The notes beneath the pieces were generated by a model, which was not told where the DNA came from, made no database searches, and saw only the letters and a list, made by a program, of their open reading frames with translations. A DNA stretch of 64,000 nt from Clostridiales bacterium UBA1738 (GTDB lineage Bacteria; Bacillota; Clostridia; UBA1381), in contig DCIA01000010.1 of the NCBI GenBank assembly GCA_002315735.1, forward strand, positions 34,037 through 98,036, read 5' to 3'. Within the stretch, counting starts at the first letter, position 1. The number at the start of each line of letters is the position of its first letter. A program made the position numbers and the translations under genes. This document shows positions 41,272 through 51,700 of the stretch, in pieces.

Positions 41272-43530
41272 TCAGTCTGACGAACTATGTCTAAACTCGA
41301 CACTAACAACCGTTGCAGGCTCTACCATCGTCCCCGCCGGAACACTTTGCTTAAATGCATATGCTCCTTCGGTTGTTGTCTTGCCTGCTCCCACAATTTC
41401 AAAGTTTAGTCCCGCATCTGTAATGCGCTTTTTCGCTTGGTCAGGCGAAAGACCTGTTACATCAGGCACCGAAACTTTTTTATTTTCATCACGCTTTTGC
41501 GTATATACAATTACCGTTGCATTATCCGTAACCGCAACACCGGGCTTTGGAAGTTGGTCTAACACTACGCCTCCATTTCCCGAAACCTTGATATTAAGAC
41601 CTTTATTTTTGAGAATTCTTGTTGCTTCTTCAACCTTTTGTTCTCTAACATCAGGAATTGTAACAGATATCGTTTTTGCCTCTTCCTCTGTATAGTGTCT
41701 TTCAACACCCAAATATTCAAGCGTTTCTTCTATAATTCGTCCAACAACCGGAGCTGCTATTGTTCCGCCGTATTTATTTGCAACTTGTGGTTCATCAAGC
41801 ATAACCAGGCACACAAGTTCCGGGTCATCGGCCGGCGCAAATCCCACAAAGGATGCAATACGCTTTCCGTTATTTCTGCCCTTTTCTGATGTTCCTGTTT
41901 TTCCTCCTATGCGAAAACCTTTTATGTAGGCATTCTTACCGGTTCCGTGAGGGTCTGCAACCACTTGCTCCAAGATATTTCTCATAGTTGCCGATGTATT
42001 CTCAGAGATAACTTGATTTTTAACTTCCGGATAGAAAGTCTTAACAATACCTGCGCTGTTTCTTATTTCTTTTACAATTTGCGGCTTCATCAATTTTCCG
42101 CCATTAATAACGGCAGAAATTGCTGTTATCATCTGGATAGGGGTCACGCTAAAACCTTGACCGAAAGAACTTGTTGCAACATCTGTTTCAGACATTTTCC
42201 CTCTATAATATACACTTCCCGATTCTCCGATAAGTTCTATCCCTGTCTTTTCAGTAAGACCGAATGCCTTAAAATATTCCTTAAACTTTTCGCCGCCTAT
42301 TCTTGCACCAAGGTCCATAAACATAACATTACACGAATTGATAACACCTCTTGCAAAATCCTCAGGTCCGTGACCTGAAACCTTGTGGCATCTGATTCTT
42401 CGGTCTGCGACTTGCTTTGCACCACCACAATTAAACTGCGAATTAAGGTCTGCCGCACCCTCTTCAAGTGCGATTGCAGCGGTAATGATTTTAAATGTTG
42501 AGCCGGGCTCATATGTATCAGAAATTGCCTTGTTTCTCCACATTTTATTTCTGATTTTTGCAACCGCCGTATTTTTCACTTCGTCATTTTCCGATGTCGA
42601 ATCTGCAATTTCTTTGTCCATACCAACCGCAAATTTTTCATACTGAATAAGTTCGGTAGGAGCATTAAGGTCAAAATCAGGTTTTGTTGCCATTGCAAGA
42701 ATTTCGCCTGTTTTAGGGTTCATTACTATTCCTGCTGCACCCTCTTTTAATTCATTTTCAACACAAGCCTGTTCTAAGTATTTTTCAAGTATTCCTTGAA
42801 TTGTGGAATCAATTGTAAGAACAACATCATCACCTTTTTTTGCATCATAATCGGTTTCAAACTGATTTTGTGCTGTTGTTCCGCCTGCTTTTTGTGCAGA
42901 TAAAATCGAGCCTGCCCTTCCTGCCAAATAATCGTTAAAGGTCATTTCAATACCTTGCATACCGTCATTATCATAACCTGTAAAACCTATGATATGGGAC
43001 GCAATGTTGTATTGATAGTATCTTTTTGAGTCCTCCTCAAAATAAACACCGGAAAAAAGCTTAGCCGTTTTCTTATCGACTGAGCTGTCTTTTAGTTTCT
43101 TTATGGCATCTGCTTCTTCTACCGATACTCTCTTTTTTATATATTGAAATCTATTATTCTTAGTAATTTTTTCATAGACTTCGTCTTCGTCCAAATCAAG
43201 CGCACTTGCAACATTTTCTGCAATATAGCGAAGTTTCGCTTTATCAACATTCCCGTCTTCGTCTTTGCAAGATTTTTCTATATCTCTCGGATTACAAACA
43301 ACCGTATTTACCGTTGTGCTTTCCGCTAAAACTTTCTGATTTCTGTCGTAAATAGTTCCCCTTGTTGCGTTTATTGCCGTTTTGTTTGTCTGTTGGCGCT
43401 CTGCCGCTTCTTTCATCTGGCTGCCTCTTACAATCTGCCAATATCCAAGCCTTAAAATCAAAAGAGCAAAACACGCTAAAAATACGATAAACAGCCTAAC
43501 AGACCGTTTTTTCATTTTTCCAAAAGTCAT
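41272..43530 (-). CDS. Class B penicillin-binding protein with two PASTA domains
   Basis: A 752-residue transpeptidase (FtsI/SpoVD type) that cross-links wall peptides at the septum or spore cortex with its SEDS partner. It has one N-terminal membrane segment (about 13-30), a PBP dimer domain, then the active-site triads S-T-F-K (EPGSTFK near 345), S-C-N (INSCN) and K-T-G (GGKTGTSEKG). Two PASTA domains follow (VTIPDVREQ and VSVPDVTGLS). The start ATG at 43530 has GGA upstream at normal distance; a second ATG five codons on is possible. Confidence 0.94.
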   Translation of the reverse strand: MTFGKMKKRSVRLFIVFLACFALLILRLGYWQIVRGSQMKEAAERQQTNKTAINATRGTIYDRNQKVLAESTTVNTVVCNPRDIEKSCKDEDGNVDKAKLRYIAENVASALDLDEDEVYEKITKNNRFQYIKKRVSVEEADAIKKLKDSSVDKKTAKLFSGVYFEEDSKRYYQYNIASHIIGFTGYDNDGMQGIEMTFNDYLAGRAGSILSAQKAGGTTAQNQFETDYDAKKGDDVVLTIDSTIQGILEKYLEQACVENELKEGAAGIVMNPKTGEILAMATKPDFDLNAPTELIQYEKFAVGMDKEIADSTSENDEVKNTAVAKIRNKMWRNKAISDTYEPGSTFKIITAAIALEEGAADLNSQFNCGGAKQVADRRIRCHKVSGHGPEDFARGVINSCNVMFMDLGARIGGEKFKEYFKAFGLTEKTGIELIGESGSVYYRGKMSETDVATSSFGQGFSVTPIQMITAISAVINGGKLMKPQIVKEIRNSAGIVKTFYPEVKNQVISENTSATMRNILEQVVADPHGTGKNAYIKGFRIGGKTGTSEKGRNNGKRIASFVGFAPADDPELVCLVMLDEPQVANKYGGTIAAPVVGRIIEETLEYLGVERHYTEEEAKTISVTIPDVREQKVEEATRILKNKGLNIKVSGNGGVVLDQLPKPGVAVTDNATVIVYTQKRDENKKVSVPDVTGLSPDQAKKRITDAGLNFEIVGAGKTTTEGAYAFKQSVPAGTMVEPATVVSVEFRHSSSD

Positions 43531-43570
43531 TTTGTACCATTCCTATCCAAAATACATATAACTATTTTTA

Positions 43571-44035
43571 TTAATTTTTTCCACCAAATATACCAAAAAA
43601 GCTTTTAATTCCTTCAACTTCCGATGCTGTGACTTCTGTCACATCATCTTGCTTTATGTTTACATATACCATTTGGTACTTTTCAGGTCTTACCATATTT
43701 AATTTGTCTTTTGCAATCTCTTCAACTGTGTCAAGGTCAATACTTTTATCAAGTTCAAATGATTTTTGGCTTGCGTATTCTGTAAGTTCGTTCAGGTCTT
43801 TTTGAAGTTTCTCCACATTTCTTTTGCTTTCATATGCAGATACATTTCTTGAAATCATAAAACCTGCACATAATGCAAAAATGCTTATACAAGAAATAAT
43901 TGTACGATGTAATTTGATGCGTTTTTTCCTTGCTTTTGCTTTGCTTTCTTTTCTTATTTTTGCAATTTTTTCCTCTCTTTGAAGAGAAGATACATCTAAA
44001 TCATATGCATAAGCAAGATTGTCATTTTGATTCAT
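43571..44035 (-). CDS. ftsL: FtsL-like septum protein
   Basis: A 154-residue bitopic protein with a basic cytoplasmic tail (residues 20-44), one membrane helix at about 45-61, a leucine-zipper-like coiled coil at 70-105 and the family stretch DLDTVEEIAKDKLNMVRPE. FtsL joins DivIB/DivIC to activate the septal SEDS-PBP pair. The rsmH-ftsL-PBP order is the normal dcw arrangement. The extra C-terminal 25 residues have no clear role. Confidence 0.85.
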   Translation of the reverse strand: MNQNDNLAYAYDLDVSSLQREEKIAKIRKESKAKARKKRIKLHRTIISCISIFALCAGFMISRNVSAYESKRNVEKLQKDLNELTEYASQKSFELDKSIDLDTVEEIAKDKLNMVRPEKYQMVYVNIKQDDVTEVTASEVEGIKSFFGIFGGKN

Positions 44036-44053
44036 CGTCTAATTACTCCTTCC

Positions 44054-44986
44054 TTATAATTTTTCGCAAATCCTTAATTTTGCACTTTTCGACCTTGAAT
44101 TTATCAAAAGTTCTTCCTCAGACGGAAGTATTGGTTTTCTTGTTATCAGTTTAATCTTAGGTTTATTTCCACAAACACAAACAGGAAAATTCGGTGGACA
44201 TATGCAGCCTTTTTGAAGTTCTAAAAATGTTTGCTTGACAATTCTATCTTCTAATGAGTGAAAAGTTATAACCGATAATCTACCGCCCTTATTCAGTCTT
44301 TCTACTATATTAATTAGTGCGTTCTTTAAAATTTTCAGCTCGCCGTTTACTTCTATTCTAACTGCTTGGAAAACTCTCTTTTCGGGATGGGAAACCCCTT
44401 CTCTTGCTTTTTGCGGTATGGCTGCTTTAACAATTTCCGAAAGTTCCAATGTTCTTTCAATCGGTTTAATATTTCTTCTTTCAATAATGAACTTAGCAAT
44501 TCTTCTCGACCATTTCTCTTCACCATAATTATAGAAGATTTCTGTAAGTTCGTCTTCGGAATATGTATTTATCACATCATATGCCGAGCCGTCTTTGCTT
44601 TTATCCATTCTCATATCAAGCAGTGCATCAGCCATATAGGAAAAACCTCTGTCTGCATTATCAAGCTGATAGGACGATACCCCAAGGTCTAAAACCATTC
44701 CGTCAATTTTTTCAATCCCAAGCTCGTCCAAAACTTCTATTATATTAGAAAAATTGTTATGCACGAAAACTGTTTGATTTTTGTATTCCAAAAGCCTTTC
44801 GCTTGCCGCTTTTAACGCTTCTTCGTCTTGGTCTATGCCGATAAGTTTAATATCTTTTGCCCTTTTTAAGATTTCGTTAGAGTGACCGCCACCACCAAGT
44901 GTTCCGTCAGCATATATACCGTTTTCTCTAACATTAAGCCCATCAACAGCCTCTTTTAGCATTACGGAATAATGTTTAAATTCCAT
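44054..44986 (-). CDS. rsmH: 16S rRNA (cytosine-N4)-methyltransferase RsmH
   Basis: RsmH (MraW) methylates C1402 of 16S rRNA. The 310 residues have the SAM-binding DGTLGGGGHSNEIL near 29-42, LDLGVSSYQLDNADRGFS and the C-terminal FHSLEDRIVK with CICPPNFPVCVC. ATG 44986 follows GAGG; it lies eight bases after mraZ. It ends 18 bases before ftsL. Confidence 0.96.
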   Translation of the reverse strand: MEFKHYSVMLKEAVDGLNVRENGIYADGTLGGGGHSNEILKRAKDIKLIGIDQDEEALKAASERLLEYKNQTVFVHNNFSNIIEVLDELGIEKIDGMVLDLGVSSYQLDNADRGFSYMADALLDMRMDKSKDGSAYDVINTYSEDELTEIFYNYGEEKWSRRIAKFIIERRNIKPIERTLELSEIVKAAIPQKAREGVSHPEKRVFQAVRIEVNGELKILKNALINIVERLNKGGRLSVITFHSLEDRIVKQTFLELQKGCICPPNFPVCVCGNKPKIKLITRKPILPSEEELLINSRSKSAKLRICEKL

Positions 44987-44994
44987 AATCTGCC

Positions 44995-45438
44995 TCATAT
45001 TTTGATATCGTATTCCGAAATGCCTTCAATCATCATATCGGAATCGAATGCTTCATCAGCCTTTTTCCACTTTTCGCTATCCCAAATTTCAAATTTAGAA
45101 TTAACGCCAACCAAAACAATGTCTTTTTGCATTCCTGCGTGTGTTAAAAGTTCTTCTGTAAGCGTTATTCTGCCCTGCTTGTCAACCTCGCAAGACATCG
45201 CTTTACCAAAAAGCCTTCTTTGTAGTGCTGCCGCACTTCTGTTTGTAACGGTAGGAAGCGCACTAACCTTTTCTGCAATCGTTTGCCACTCATCTTCAGG
45301 ATAAAGATTTAAGCATTCATCTATCGGCGAAGGTGCTATATAAATTGTGCCTGATAATTTTTCACGCACTTTTGCAGGAAGTATAAACCTTCCTCTTTCA
45401 TCAAGTTGTCTTGGATATTCCCCTAAAAAACTCAACAT
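44995..45438 (-). CDS. mraZ: MraZ transcriptional regulator of the dcw cluster
   Basis: A 147-residue protein with two SpoVT/AbrB-like swapped hairpins, each with the DxxGR pattern (LDERGRFILPAK near 18 and VDKQGRITL near 90). MraZ binds TGGG-type direct repeats at its own promoter and controls the dcw genes. A four-unit array of such repeats is visible at 45490-45525, overlapping the promoter -10. First gene of the cluster; the start follows GGAGGG. Confidence 0.96.
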   Translation of the reverse strand: MLSFLGEYPRQLDERGRFILPAKVREKLSGTIYIAPSPIDECLNLYPEDEWQTIAEKVSALPTVTNRSAAALQRRLFGKAMSCEVDKQGRITLTEELLTHAGMQKDIVLVGVNSKFEIWDSEKWKKADEAFDSDMMIEGISEYDIKI

Positions 45439-45489
45439 TTTCTTATCACACCCTCCTTCCGATTTATTGCAATTTTTATATGGAAATCT

Positions 45490-45525
45490 TTCCCATTTAC
45501 TCCCATATGCTCCATTACTCTCCCA
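45490..45525 (-). promoter_or_regulatory. MraZ box array (four TGGG(A)-type repeats)
   Basis: On the minus strand, TGGGAG (45520-45525), TGGAG (45510-45514), TGGGAG (45500-45505) and TGGGAA (45490-45495) occur at about 10-base steps, one helical turn, directly downstream of the -10. This is the known layout of MraZ autoregulatory sites. The second unit is degenerate. Confidence 0.85.
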
Positions 45526-45553
45526 TTATACTATTTTCAAACCCAAAGTGCAA
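45525..45553 (-). promoter_or_regulatory. Promoter of the dcw operon
   Basis: Minus-strand TTGCAC (45548-45553), 17-base spacer, perfect TATAAT (45525-45530). The -10 touches the first MraZ repeat, so bound MraZ should block transcription. Confidence 0.85.
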
Positions 45554-45613
45554 TAGTTTTTGTAAAAAAAATTAAAAATTTTTTATGTTTATGTTACAAA
45601 TATTAAAATATAC

Positions 45614-45642
45614 TGTCAAAAAAGAAAAATATGGAGTATAAT
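45614..45642 (+). promoter_or_regulatory. Possible tex promoter
   Basis: A perfect TATAAT (45637-45642), 33 bases before the tex ATG. The hexamer 17 bases upstream, TGTCAA, is a poor -35. Confidence 0.4.
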
Positions 45643-45674
45643 TATGATATCTCTTGATTTTTGGAGGAAAAAAT

Positions 45675-47825
45675 ATGGATAAAATCGCAAAAATATTAAT
45701 GGAGGAATTTTCTTTAAAAGAGTTCCAAGTTACAAACACCTTAAAACTAATTGATGAGGGAAATACTATTCCCTTTATCGCACGATACAGAAAGGAAGCA
45801 ACAGGCGAACTTTCTGACGAAGTGTTAAGAAATTTACATACACGCCTTATGGCTCTTCGCTCTCTTCAAGAAAAACGTGAAGAAATCACAAGGCTTATTG
45901 ACGAGCAAGGAAAACTAACGGACGAACTTTCTGTTGCAATAGAAAATGCAAAAACAATAACAGAACTTGACGATATTTATAGACCATATAGGCCAAAACG
46001 CAGAACTCGTGCAACAATCGCAAAAGAAAAGGGCTTAGAGCCTTTGGCTGACATAATTTTTGCACAAGACAATAAAGAGGACGTGCTTTCCCTTGCTCTT
46101 TCATATATTGACATTGAAAAAGATGTGGAAACTGCAGAAGATGCCGTCCAAGGCGCTATGGACATAATCGCAGAAATCATTTCAGATAACGCAGATTTTA
46201 GAAAATCGATTCGTGAACTTACTATAAAAAACGGAACACTAACTTCAAAATCTGCAAAGGACGAAGACAGCGTTTACAGTATGTATTATGATTTTCAAGA
46301 GCCTGTAAACAAAATTGCAAATCACAGAATTCTTGCTATAAATCGTGGCGAAAAGGACGGATTTTTATCTGCAAAAATCACACTTGAAGAAAGCATTTGT
46401 ACCGATTTTATTAAATCACAAGTATTATCAAAACAGCCAAGCACATCTCGTGACACAGTATCCCTCGCAATAGATGATAGTTACAGTCGCTTAATCGCAC
46501 CATCGGTAGAAACGGAAGTCAGAAACATTTTGACAGAAAGAGCAAGTGACTCGGCAATTAAAGTTTTTGCAAAAAATCTAACAGGGCTTCTTCTTCAACC
46601 TCCAATAAAGGGCAGAACCGTTTTAGGTCTTGACCCCGGATACAGAACAGGCTGTAAGGTTGCAGTTGTTGACGATACAGGAAAAGTTTTGGACACAAAT
46701 GTTGTTTATTGCACTCTTCCAAACCACGATAAAGACAAGGCAAAAACCATTTTAAAAAATCTTATAATAAAGCATAACGTAAACTTAATTTCAATCGGCA
46801 ACGGAACAGCATCAAAGGAAAGCGAAATTTTAGTTGCTGAACTAATAAAAGAAATAGACAGAGAGCTTTTCTATATGATGGTGAGTGAAGCAGGAGCATC
46901 GGTTTATTCCGCATCAAAACTTGCAACAGAAGAATTTCCTGAGTTTGATGTATCGCTAAGAAGTGCCGTATCAATCGCAAGACGGCTTCAAGACCCTCTT
47001 GCAGAACTTGTAAAAATTGACCCAAAAGCAATCGGAGTCGGTCAATATCAACACGATATGAACCAGAAAAAACTAGGCGAAAGTTTGGGTGGAGTTGTCG
47101 AAGACTGCGTTAACAGTGTCGGTGTTGACCTAAACACAGCCTCTCCATCACTTCTTTCCTATATTTCCGGAATAAACTTGTCAATCGCAAAAAACATCAC
47201 GGCATATCGTGAAGAAAACGGAAAATTTACCGACAGAAAACAACTCTTGAAGGTCTCGAAACTAGGCCCTAAGGCATTTGAGCAATGTGCAGGATTTCTT
47301 AGAATTACAGACGGAAAGAATGTCTTTGATAACACAAGCGTTCACCCCGAAAGTTACAGTGTTGCAAAGGAACTTTTAAGCAAATTAGGCTTCACAGAAG
47401 CCGATTTGATAGAGGGAAATATCAGCGATTTAAAAGAAAGGCTTCAAAAATTCAACATAACTGAACTTGCAAACGAACTCAGAACAGGTGTTCCAACTCT
47501 TCGTGATATTGCAGACGGACTTCTAAAAAAAGGCAGAGACCCTCGTGAAGAACTCCCAAAACCCGTTTTGATGTCTGATGTTATGAGCATGGAAGACTTA
47601 AAACCGGGTATGGTTATGACAGGAACAGTTCGTAATGTTATTGACTTTGGTGCATTTGTAGATATCGGTGTTCACCAAGACGGGCTTGTTCATATTTCTC
47701 AAATATGCGACAGATTCATAAAACATCCGCTTGATGTTCTTTCTGTCGGCGATGTGGTAAAAGTTAAAATAATTGATGTCGATGTAAAGAAAAAGCGAAT
47801 CAGCCTTACAATGAAGGAGGCATAA
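45675..47825 (+). CDS. tex: Tex-family RNA-binding transcription accessory protein
   Basis: A 716-residue Tex protein. The N-terminal helical region starts KIAKILMEEFSLKEFQV; then follow a YqgF/RNase H-like domain (VLGLDPGYRTGCKVAV near 322), helix-hairpin-helix motifs (NTASPSLLSYISGI near 493) and a C-terminal S1 RNA-binding domain at about 645-715 (GMVMTGTVRNVIDFGAFVDIG). Tex binds nucleic acid and influences transcription; the exact role is unsettled. ATG 45675 is preceded by GGAGG; a start seven codons earlier lacks one. lgt follows after three bases. Confidence 0.95.
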   Translation: MDKIAKILMEEFSLKEFQVTNTLKLIDEGNTIPFIARYRKEATGELSDEVLRNLHTRLMALRSLQEKREEITRLIDEQGKLTDELSVAIENAKTITELDDIYRPYRPKRRTRATIAKEKGLEPLADIIFAQDNKEDVLSLALSYIDIEKDVETAEDAVQGAMDIIAEIISDNADFRKSIRELTIKNGTLTSKSAKDEDSVYSMYYDFQEPVNKIANHRILAINRGEKDGFLSAKITLEESICTDFIKSQVLSKQPSTSRDTVSLAIDDSYSRLIAPSVETEVRNILTERASDSAIKVFAKNLTGLLLQPPIKGRTVLGLDPGYRTGCKVAVVDDTGKVLDTNVVYCTLPNHDKDKAKTILKNLIIKHNVNLISIGNGTASKESEILVAELIKEIDRELFYMMVSEAGASVYSASKLATEEFPEFDVSLRSAVSIARRLQDPLAELVKIDPKAIGVGQYQHDMNQKKLGESLGGVVEDCVNSVGVDLNTASPSLLSYISGINLSIAKNITAYREENGKFTDRKQLLKVSKLGPKAFEQCAGFLRITDGKNVFDNTSVHPESYSVAKELLSKLGFTEADLIEGNISDLKERLQKFNITELANELRTGVPTLRDIADGLLKKGRDPREELPKPVLMSDVMSMEDLKPGMVMTGTVRNVIDFGAFVDIGVHQDGLVHISQICDRFIKHPLDVLSVGDVVKVKIIDVDVKKKRISLTMKEA

Positions 47826-47828
47826 AAT

Positions 47829-48626
47829 ATGACTAATAAAATTGCTTTCCCCGAACTTAACCTTTCCTTTAATGTTAATCGTGTTGCCTTTACGGTCTTT
47901 GGAAAGGAAATCTATTGGTATGCACTTTGCATTTTGTCAGGTTTTTTATTGGGACTTTTATTTGTCACAAAAACTTGCAAAAAGCGAGGCGTTGACCCTG
48001 ACAGCGTATCGGATATCTCGATTTGGGGGCTTGTCTTTTCCATTATTTGTGCAAGACTTTATTATTGCGTTTTTGATTGGGATAATATCGGCGGATTTTG
48101 GGGAATTTTTAAAATTTGGGAAGGTGGAATTGCAATATACGGAGCGTTAATCGGTGCAATATTAACCGCCTACACCTACTGCAAAGTCAAAAAATTAAAC
48201 ACTTTAAAGGTTTTTGATATTTTTGTGCCGGGGCTTTTAATCGGTCAGATTCTCGGCAGATGGGGAAACTTTTTTAACGCCGAAGTTTATGGCCACGAAA
48301 CCGACACTTTTCTTAGAATGACAATAAACGGCGGAAAGGGTGTTCACCCACTGTTTTTATACGAGGGTATCTGGAATCTTTTAGGGCTAATTCTCGTTTT
48401 GCTTTTCCGTGATAAGAAGCATAAAGACGGGCAGGTTTTCTTCTTTTACATCGCTTGGTATAGTTTCGGAAGACTTTTTTTAGAAGGTATGAGAGAGCCG
48501 GAATATATTTTATATCTTATTCCAAACCTTTTGGGAATTTCACAAGTAGTTGCAGGAATTGGAATAATTTTGGGTGTTTTTGGGATATTTTATCTTAAAA
48601 AATCAAAAATAACGGAAAAAAATTAG
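47829..48626 (+). CDS. lgt: Prolipoprotein diacylglyceryl transferase
   Basis: Lgt attaches diacylglycerol to the lipobox Cys of prolipoproteins such as the BMP lipoprotein in this window. The 265-residue protein has about seven membrane segments, with the signature GRWGNFFNAEVYG near 147-159, which contains the essential Arg, and HPLFLYEG near 178. The active-site His after YWYAL is a Cys-Ile-Leu stretch here (YWYALCILSG), a normal variation. Three bases after tex and probably co-transcribed; a terminator follows. Confidence 0.95.
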   Translation: MTNKIAFPELNLSFNVNRVAFTVFGKEIYWYALCILSGFLLGLLFVTKTCKKRGVDPDSVSDISIWGLVFSIICARLYYCVFDWDNIGGFWGIFKIWEGGIAIYGALIGAILTAYTYCKVKKLNTLKVFDIFVPGLLIGQILGRWGNFFNAEVYGHETDTFLRMTINGGKGVHPLFLYEGIWNLLGLILVLLFRDKKHKDGQVFFFYIAWYSFGRLFLEGMREPEYILYLIPNLLGISQVVAGIGIILGVFGIFYLKKSKITEKN

Positions 48627-48644
48627 CAAAATTTTAAACATTAT

Positions 48645-48684
48645 GCATAAAATTCTTGATTTTCAAGGATTTTATGCTTTTTTA
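48645..48684 (+). terminator. Terminator after tex-lgt
   Basis: GCATAAAATTCTTG pairs with CAAGGATTTTATGC (48664-48677; one mismatch), followed by a T run, 18 bases after the lgt stop codon. Confidence 0.88.
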
Positions 48685-48687
48685 TTG

Positions 48688-48716
48688 TTGATTTTGTGAA
48701 TAAAAAGTGGTATTAT
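48688..48716 (+). promoter_or_regulatory. Promoter of nifJ
   Basis: TTGATT (48688-48693), 17-base spacer, TATTAT (48711-48716); a TATAAT three bases further on is an alternative -10. It leaves an untranslated leader of about 70 bases. Confidence 0.65.
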
Positions 48717-48791
48717 AATAAGGTATGGATTTTATAATTATAAATAATGGATTACTAAATCCTAACTTATACTAAAAGGAGGAAATTTTTC

Positions 48792-51700
48792 ATGGCTAGA
48801 AAAATGAAAACCATGGATGGTAACAACGCCGCTGCATTTGCTTCATATGCATTCACAGATGTCGCTGCTATCTATCCTATCACACCGTCATCAACTATGG
48901 CGGAAGTAACTGATACATGGGCAACCGAAGGCAAAAAGAATATCTTCGGCAGAACAGTTCAAGTTACAGAAATGCAATCAGAAGCAGGCGCTTCAGGTAC
49001 AGTTCACGGCTCACTTACAGCAGGTGCTCTAACAACAACATATACAGCATCACAAGGTCTTTTACTTATGATTCCTAATATGTACAAAATCGCCGGCGAA
49101 CTTTTGCCTTGCGTATTTAATGTATCAGCAAGAGCATTGGCTTCACACGCACTTTCAATCTTTGGTGACCACCAAGACGTTATGGCATGCCGTCAAACAG
49201 GATTTGCTATGCTCGCTTCAACAAACCCACAAGAAGCAATGGACTTAGGTGCAGTTGCTCACCTTACAACAATTAAGGGAAGAGTTCCGTTTATCCACTT
49301 CTTTGATGGTTTCAGAACTTCTCACGAATACCAAAAGGTTGCTTGTTGGGAAAACGAAGACCTTGCAGATATGGTTGATTGGGACGCAATCGCTGATTTC
49401 AGAAATCACGCATTAAATCCTGAACATCCTGCACAAAGAGGTACTGCTCAAAATCCTGACGTATTCTTCCAAGCAAAAGAAGCTGCTAATACATACTATG
49501 CAGCAATCCCTGCTCTAACACAAGAATACATGGACAAGGTTAATGCTAAAATCGGTACAGATTACAAACTATTTAACTACTATGGTGCAAATGATGCTGA
49601 AACAGTAATCATCGCTATGGGTTCAGTAAACGATACAATCGCTGAAACGGTTGATTATATGAACGCTAAGGGCGAAAAGGTTGGTATGATTAAGGTTCGT
49701 CTATACAGACCTTTCTCAGTTGAACACTTTATCGCAGCTATACCTGCTTCTGTTAAGAAGATTGTTGTTCTTGACAGAACAAAAGAATCAGGTTCAATCG
49801 GTGAACCACTATACCTAGATGTTGTTGCTGCGCTTCAAGATTCTAAGTTTGCAGGAACACCTGTATTCGCAGGTCGTTTCGGTTTGGGTTCAAAGGATAC
49901 AACACCTGCTCAAATTATTGCTGCATTTAAGAACACAGAAAAGAAGCACTTTACAATCGGTATTAATGATGATGTCACAAAGTTATCTCTTGACATCACA
50001 GAAAATCCTGATACAACTCCTAAGGGAATTAAGAGCTGTAAATTCTGGGGCCTTGGTGCTGACGGTACTGTTGGTGCTAACAAGAACTCAGTTAAGATTA
50101 TCGGTGACCACACAGATATGAACGTTCAAGCATACTTCGACTATGACTCAAAGAAGTCAGGTGGTCTTACAGTATCTCACTTGCGTTTCGGTAATGCTAA
50201 GATTACATCAACATACCTAATCAACAAGGCTGACTTCGTTGCTTGTCACAAAGCATCATATATAAGACAATACGATATGGTTCAAGATGTTAAGCCGGGT
50301 GGCGTATTCCTATTAAACTGTTCATGGAACGCTGACGAATTAGACGCTCATCTTCCCGGACAAGTTAAGAGATATATTGCAGAAAACGACATTCAATTCT
50401 ACACAATTGATGGTGTTAAGATCGGTAAAGAAATCGGTCTTGGCAACAGAATTAACACAGTTTTACAATCAGCATTCTTCACTCTTGCTGACATCATCCC
50501 TGCTGATGACGCTATCAAGTATATGAAAGATGCTGCTACAAAGTCATATTCTAAGAAGGGTGACGCTATTGTTAAGATGAACCACGACGCCATAGATGCC
50601 GGTGCAAAGGCTATCGTTAAGGTTCAAGTTCCTGCTTCTTGGAAAGATGCAAAAGATGACGATTTGTCAATCAAACACGAAGGCAACGGAAAACTAGTTG
50701 ATTACGTTAACAATGTTCTTGTTCCAATCAACGGTTTCCGTGGTATGAAACTTCCTGTTTCAACATTTGTTCCTTATGCAAATGGTGAAGTTCCACTAGG
50801 TTCTGCTGCATTTGAAAAACGCGGTATCGCAATTGATGTTCCTACTTGGAACGGTGATGCTTGTTTACAATGCGGACTATGTTCTTATGTATGTCCTCAC
50901 GGATGTATCAGACCGGTTGTTCTTACAGAAGAAGAACTTAAAAATGCTCCTGAAGGCATCAAATATGTAAATATGAAACAACTTGACGGCTATTACTACG
51001 GTATGTCAATTTCAGTTCTTGACTGTACAGGTTGTGGCTCTTGTGTAAATGTATGTCCTGAAGTTAAGGGTACAAAAGCACTTTCAATGTCACCTCTTGA
51101 AAACAATTTAGACGAACAAAAGGGATTTGACTATGGCGTTAAACTTGCTACAAAGCCATCAGTTCTTGAAAAATTCCCAATCACAACAGTTAAGGGTTCA
51201 CAATTTAGAATGCCTTACCTAGAATTCTCAGGTGCTTGTGCAGGTTGTGGTGAAACTCCTTATGCTAAGCTTATCACTCAATTATTTGGTGATAGAATGT
51301 ATATTGCAAACGCAACAGGTTGTTCATCAATTTGGGGTGGTTCATCTCCTTCAACACCATACACAGTTGACAAAGAAGGCAAAGGTCCTGCTTGGGCTAA
51401 CTCATTGTTTGAAGATAACGCTGAATACGGCTATGGTATGTTCCTAGGACAAAAGGCTATCCGTGAAAAGAATATCGAAAAACTTGAAAAGATGGCAGAA
51501 GAAAACGCTTCAGTTAAGCCTGCTGTTGAAAAGTTCTTAGAAACAAAGAACTGTGGTACAGCTAACAAGGTTGCAACAGAAGAATTATTAAAGGCTGTTG
51601 CTGCACTTAATACAACAGAAGCAAAAGAAGTTCTGGCTGACAAAGATTACCTAAGCAAGAAATCTGTTTGGGTATTCGGTGGTGACGGCTGGGCATACGA

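Noticed and set aside
41947..42378. 143-codon plus-strand open frame opposite the PBP gene
   Set aside because: Shadow of the PBP transpeptidase domain, with an unusual Cys/Phe/His-rich composition.
45490..45525. Short direct repeats read as a CRISPR or satellite array
   Set aside because: Units are only 5-6 bases at 10-base steps at the mraZ promoter; they are MraZ boxes.
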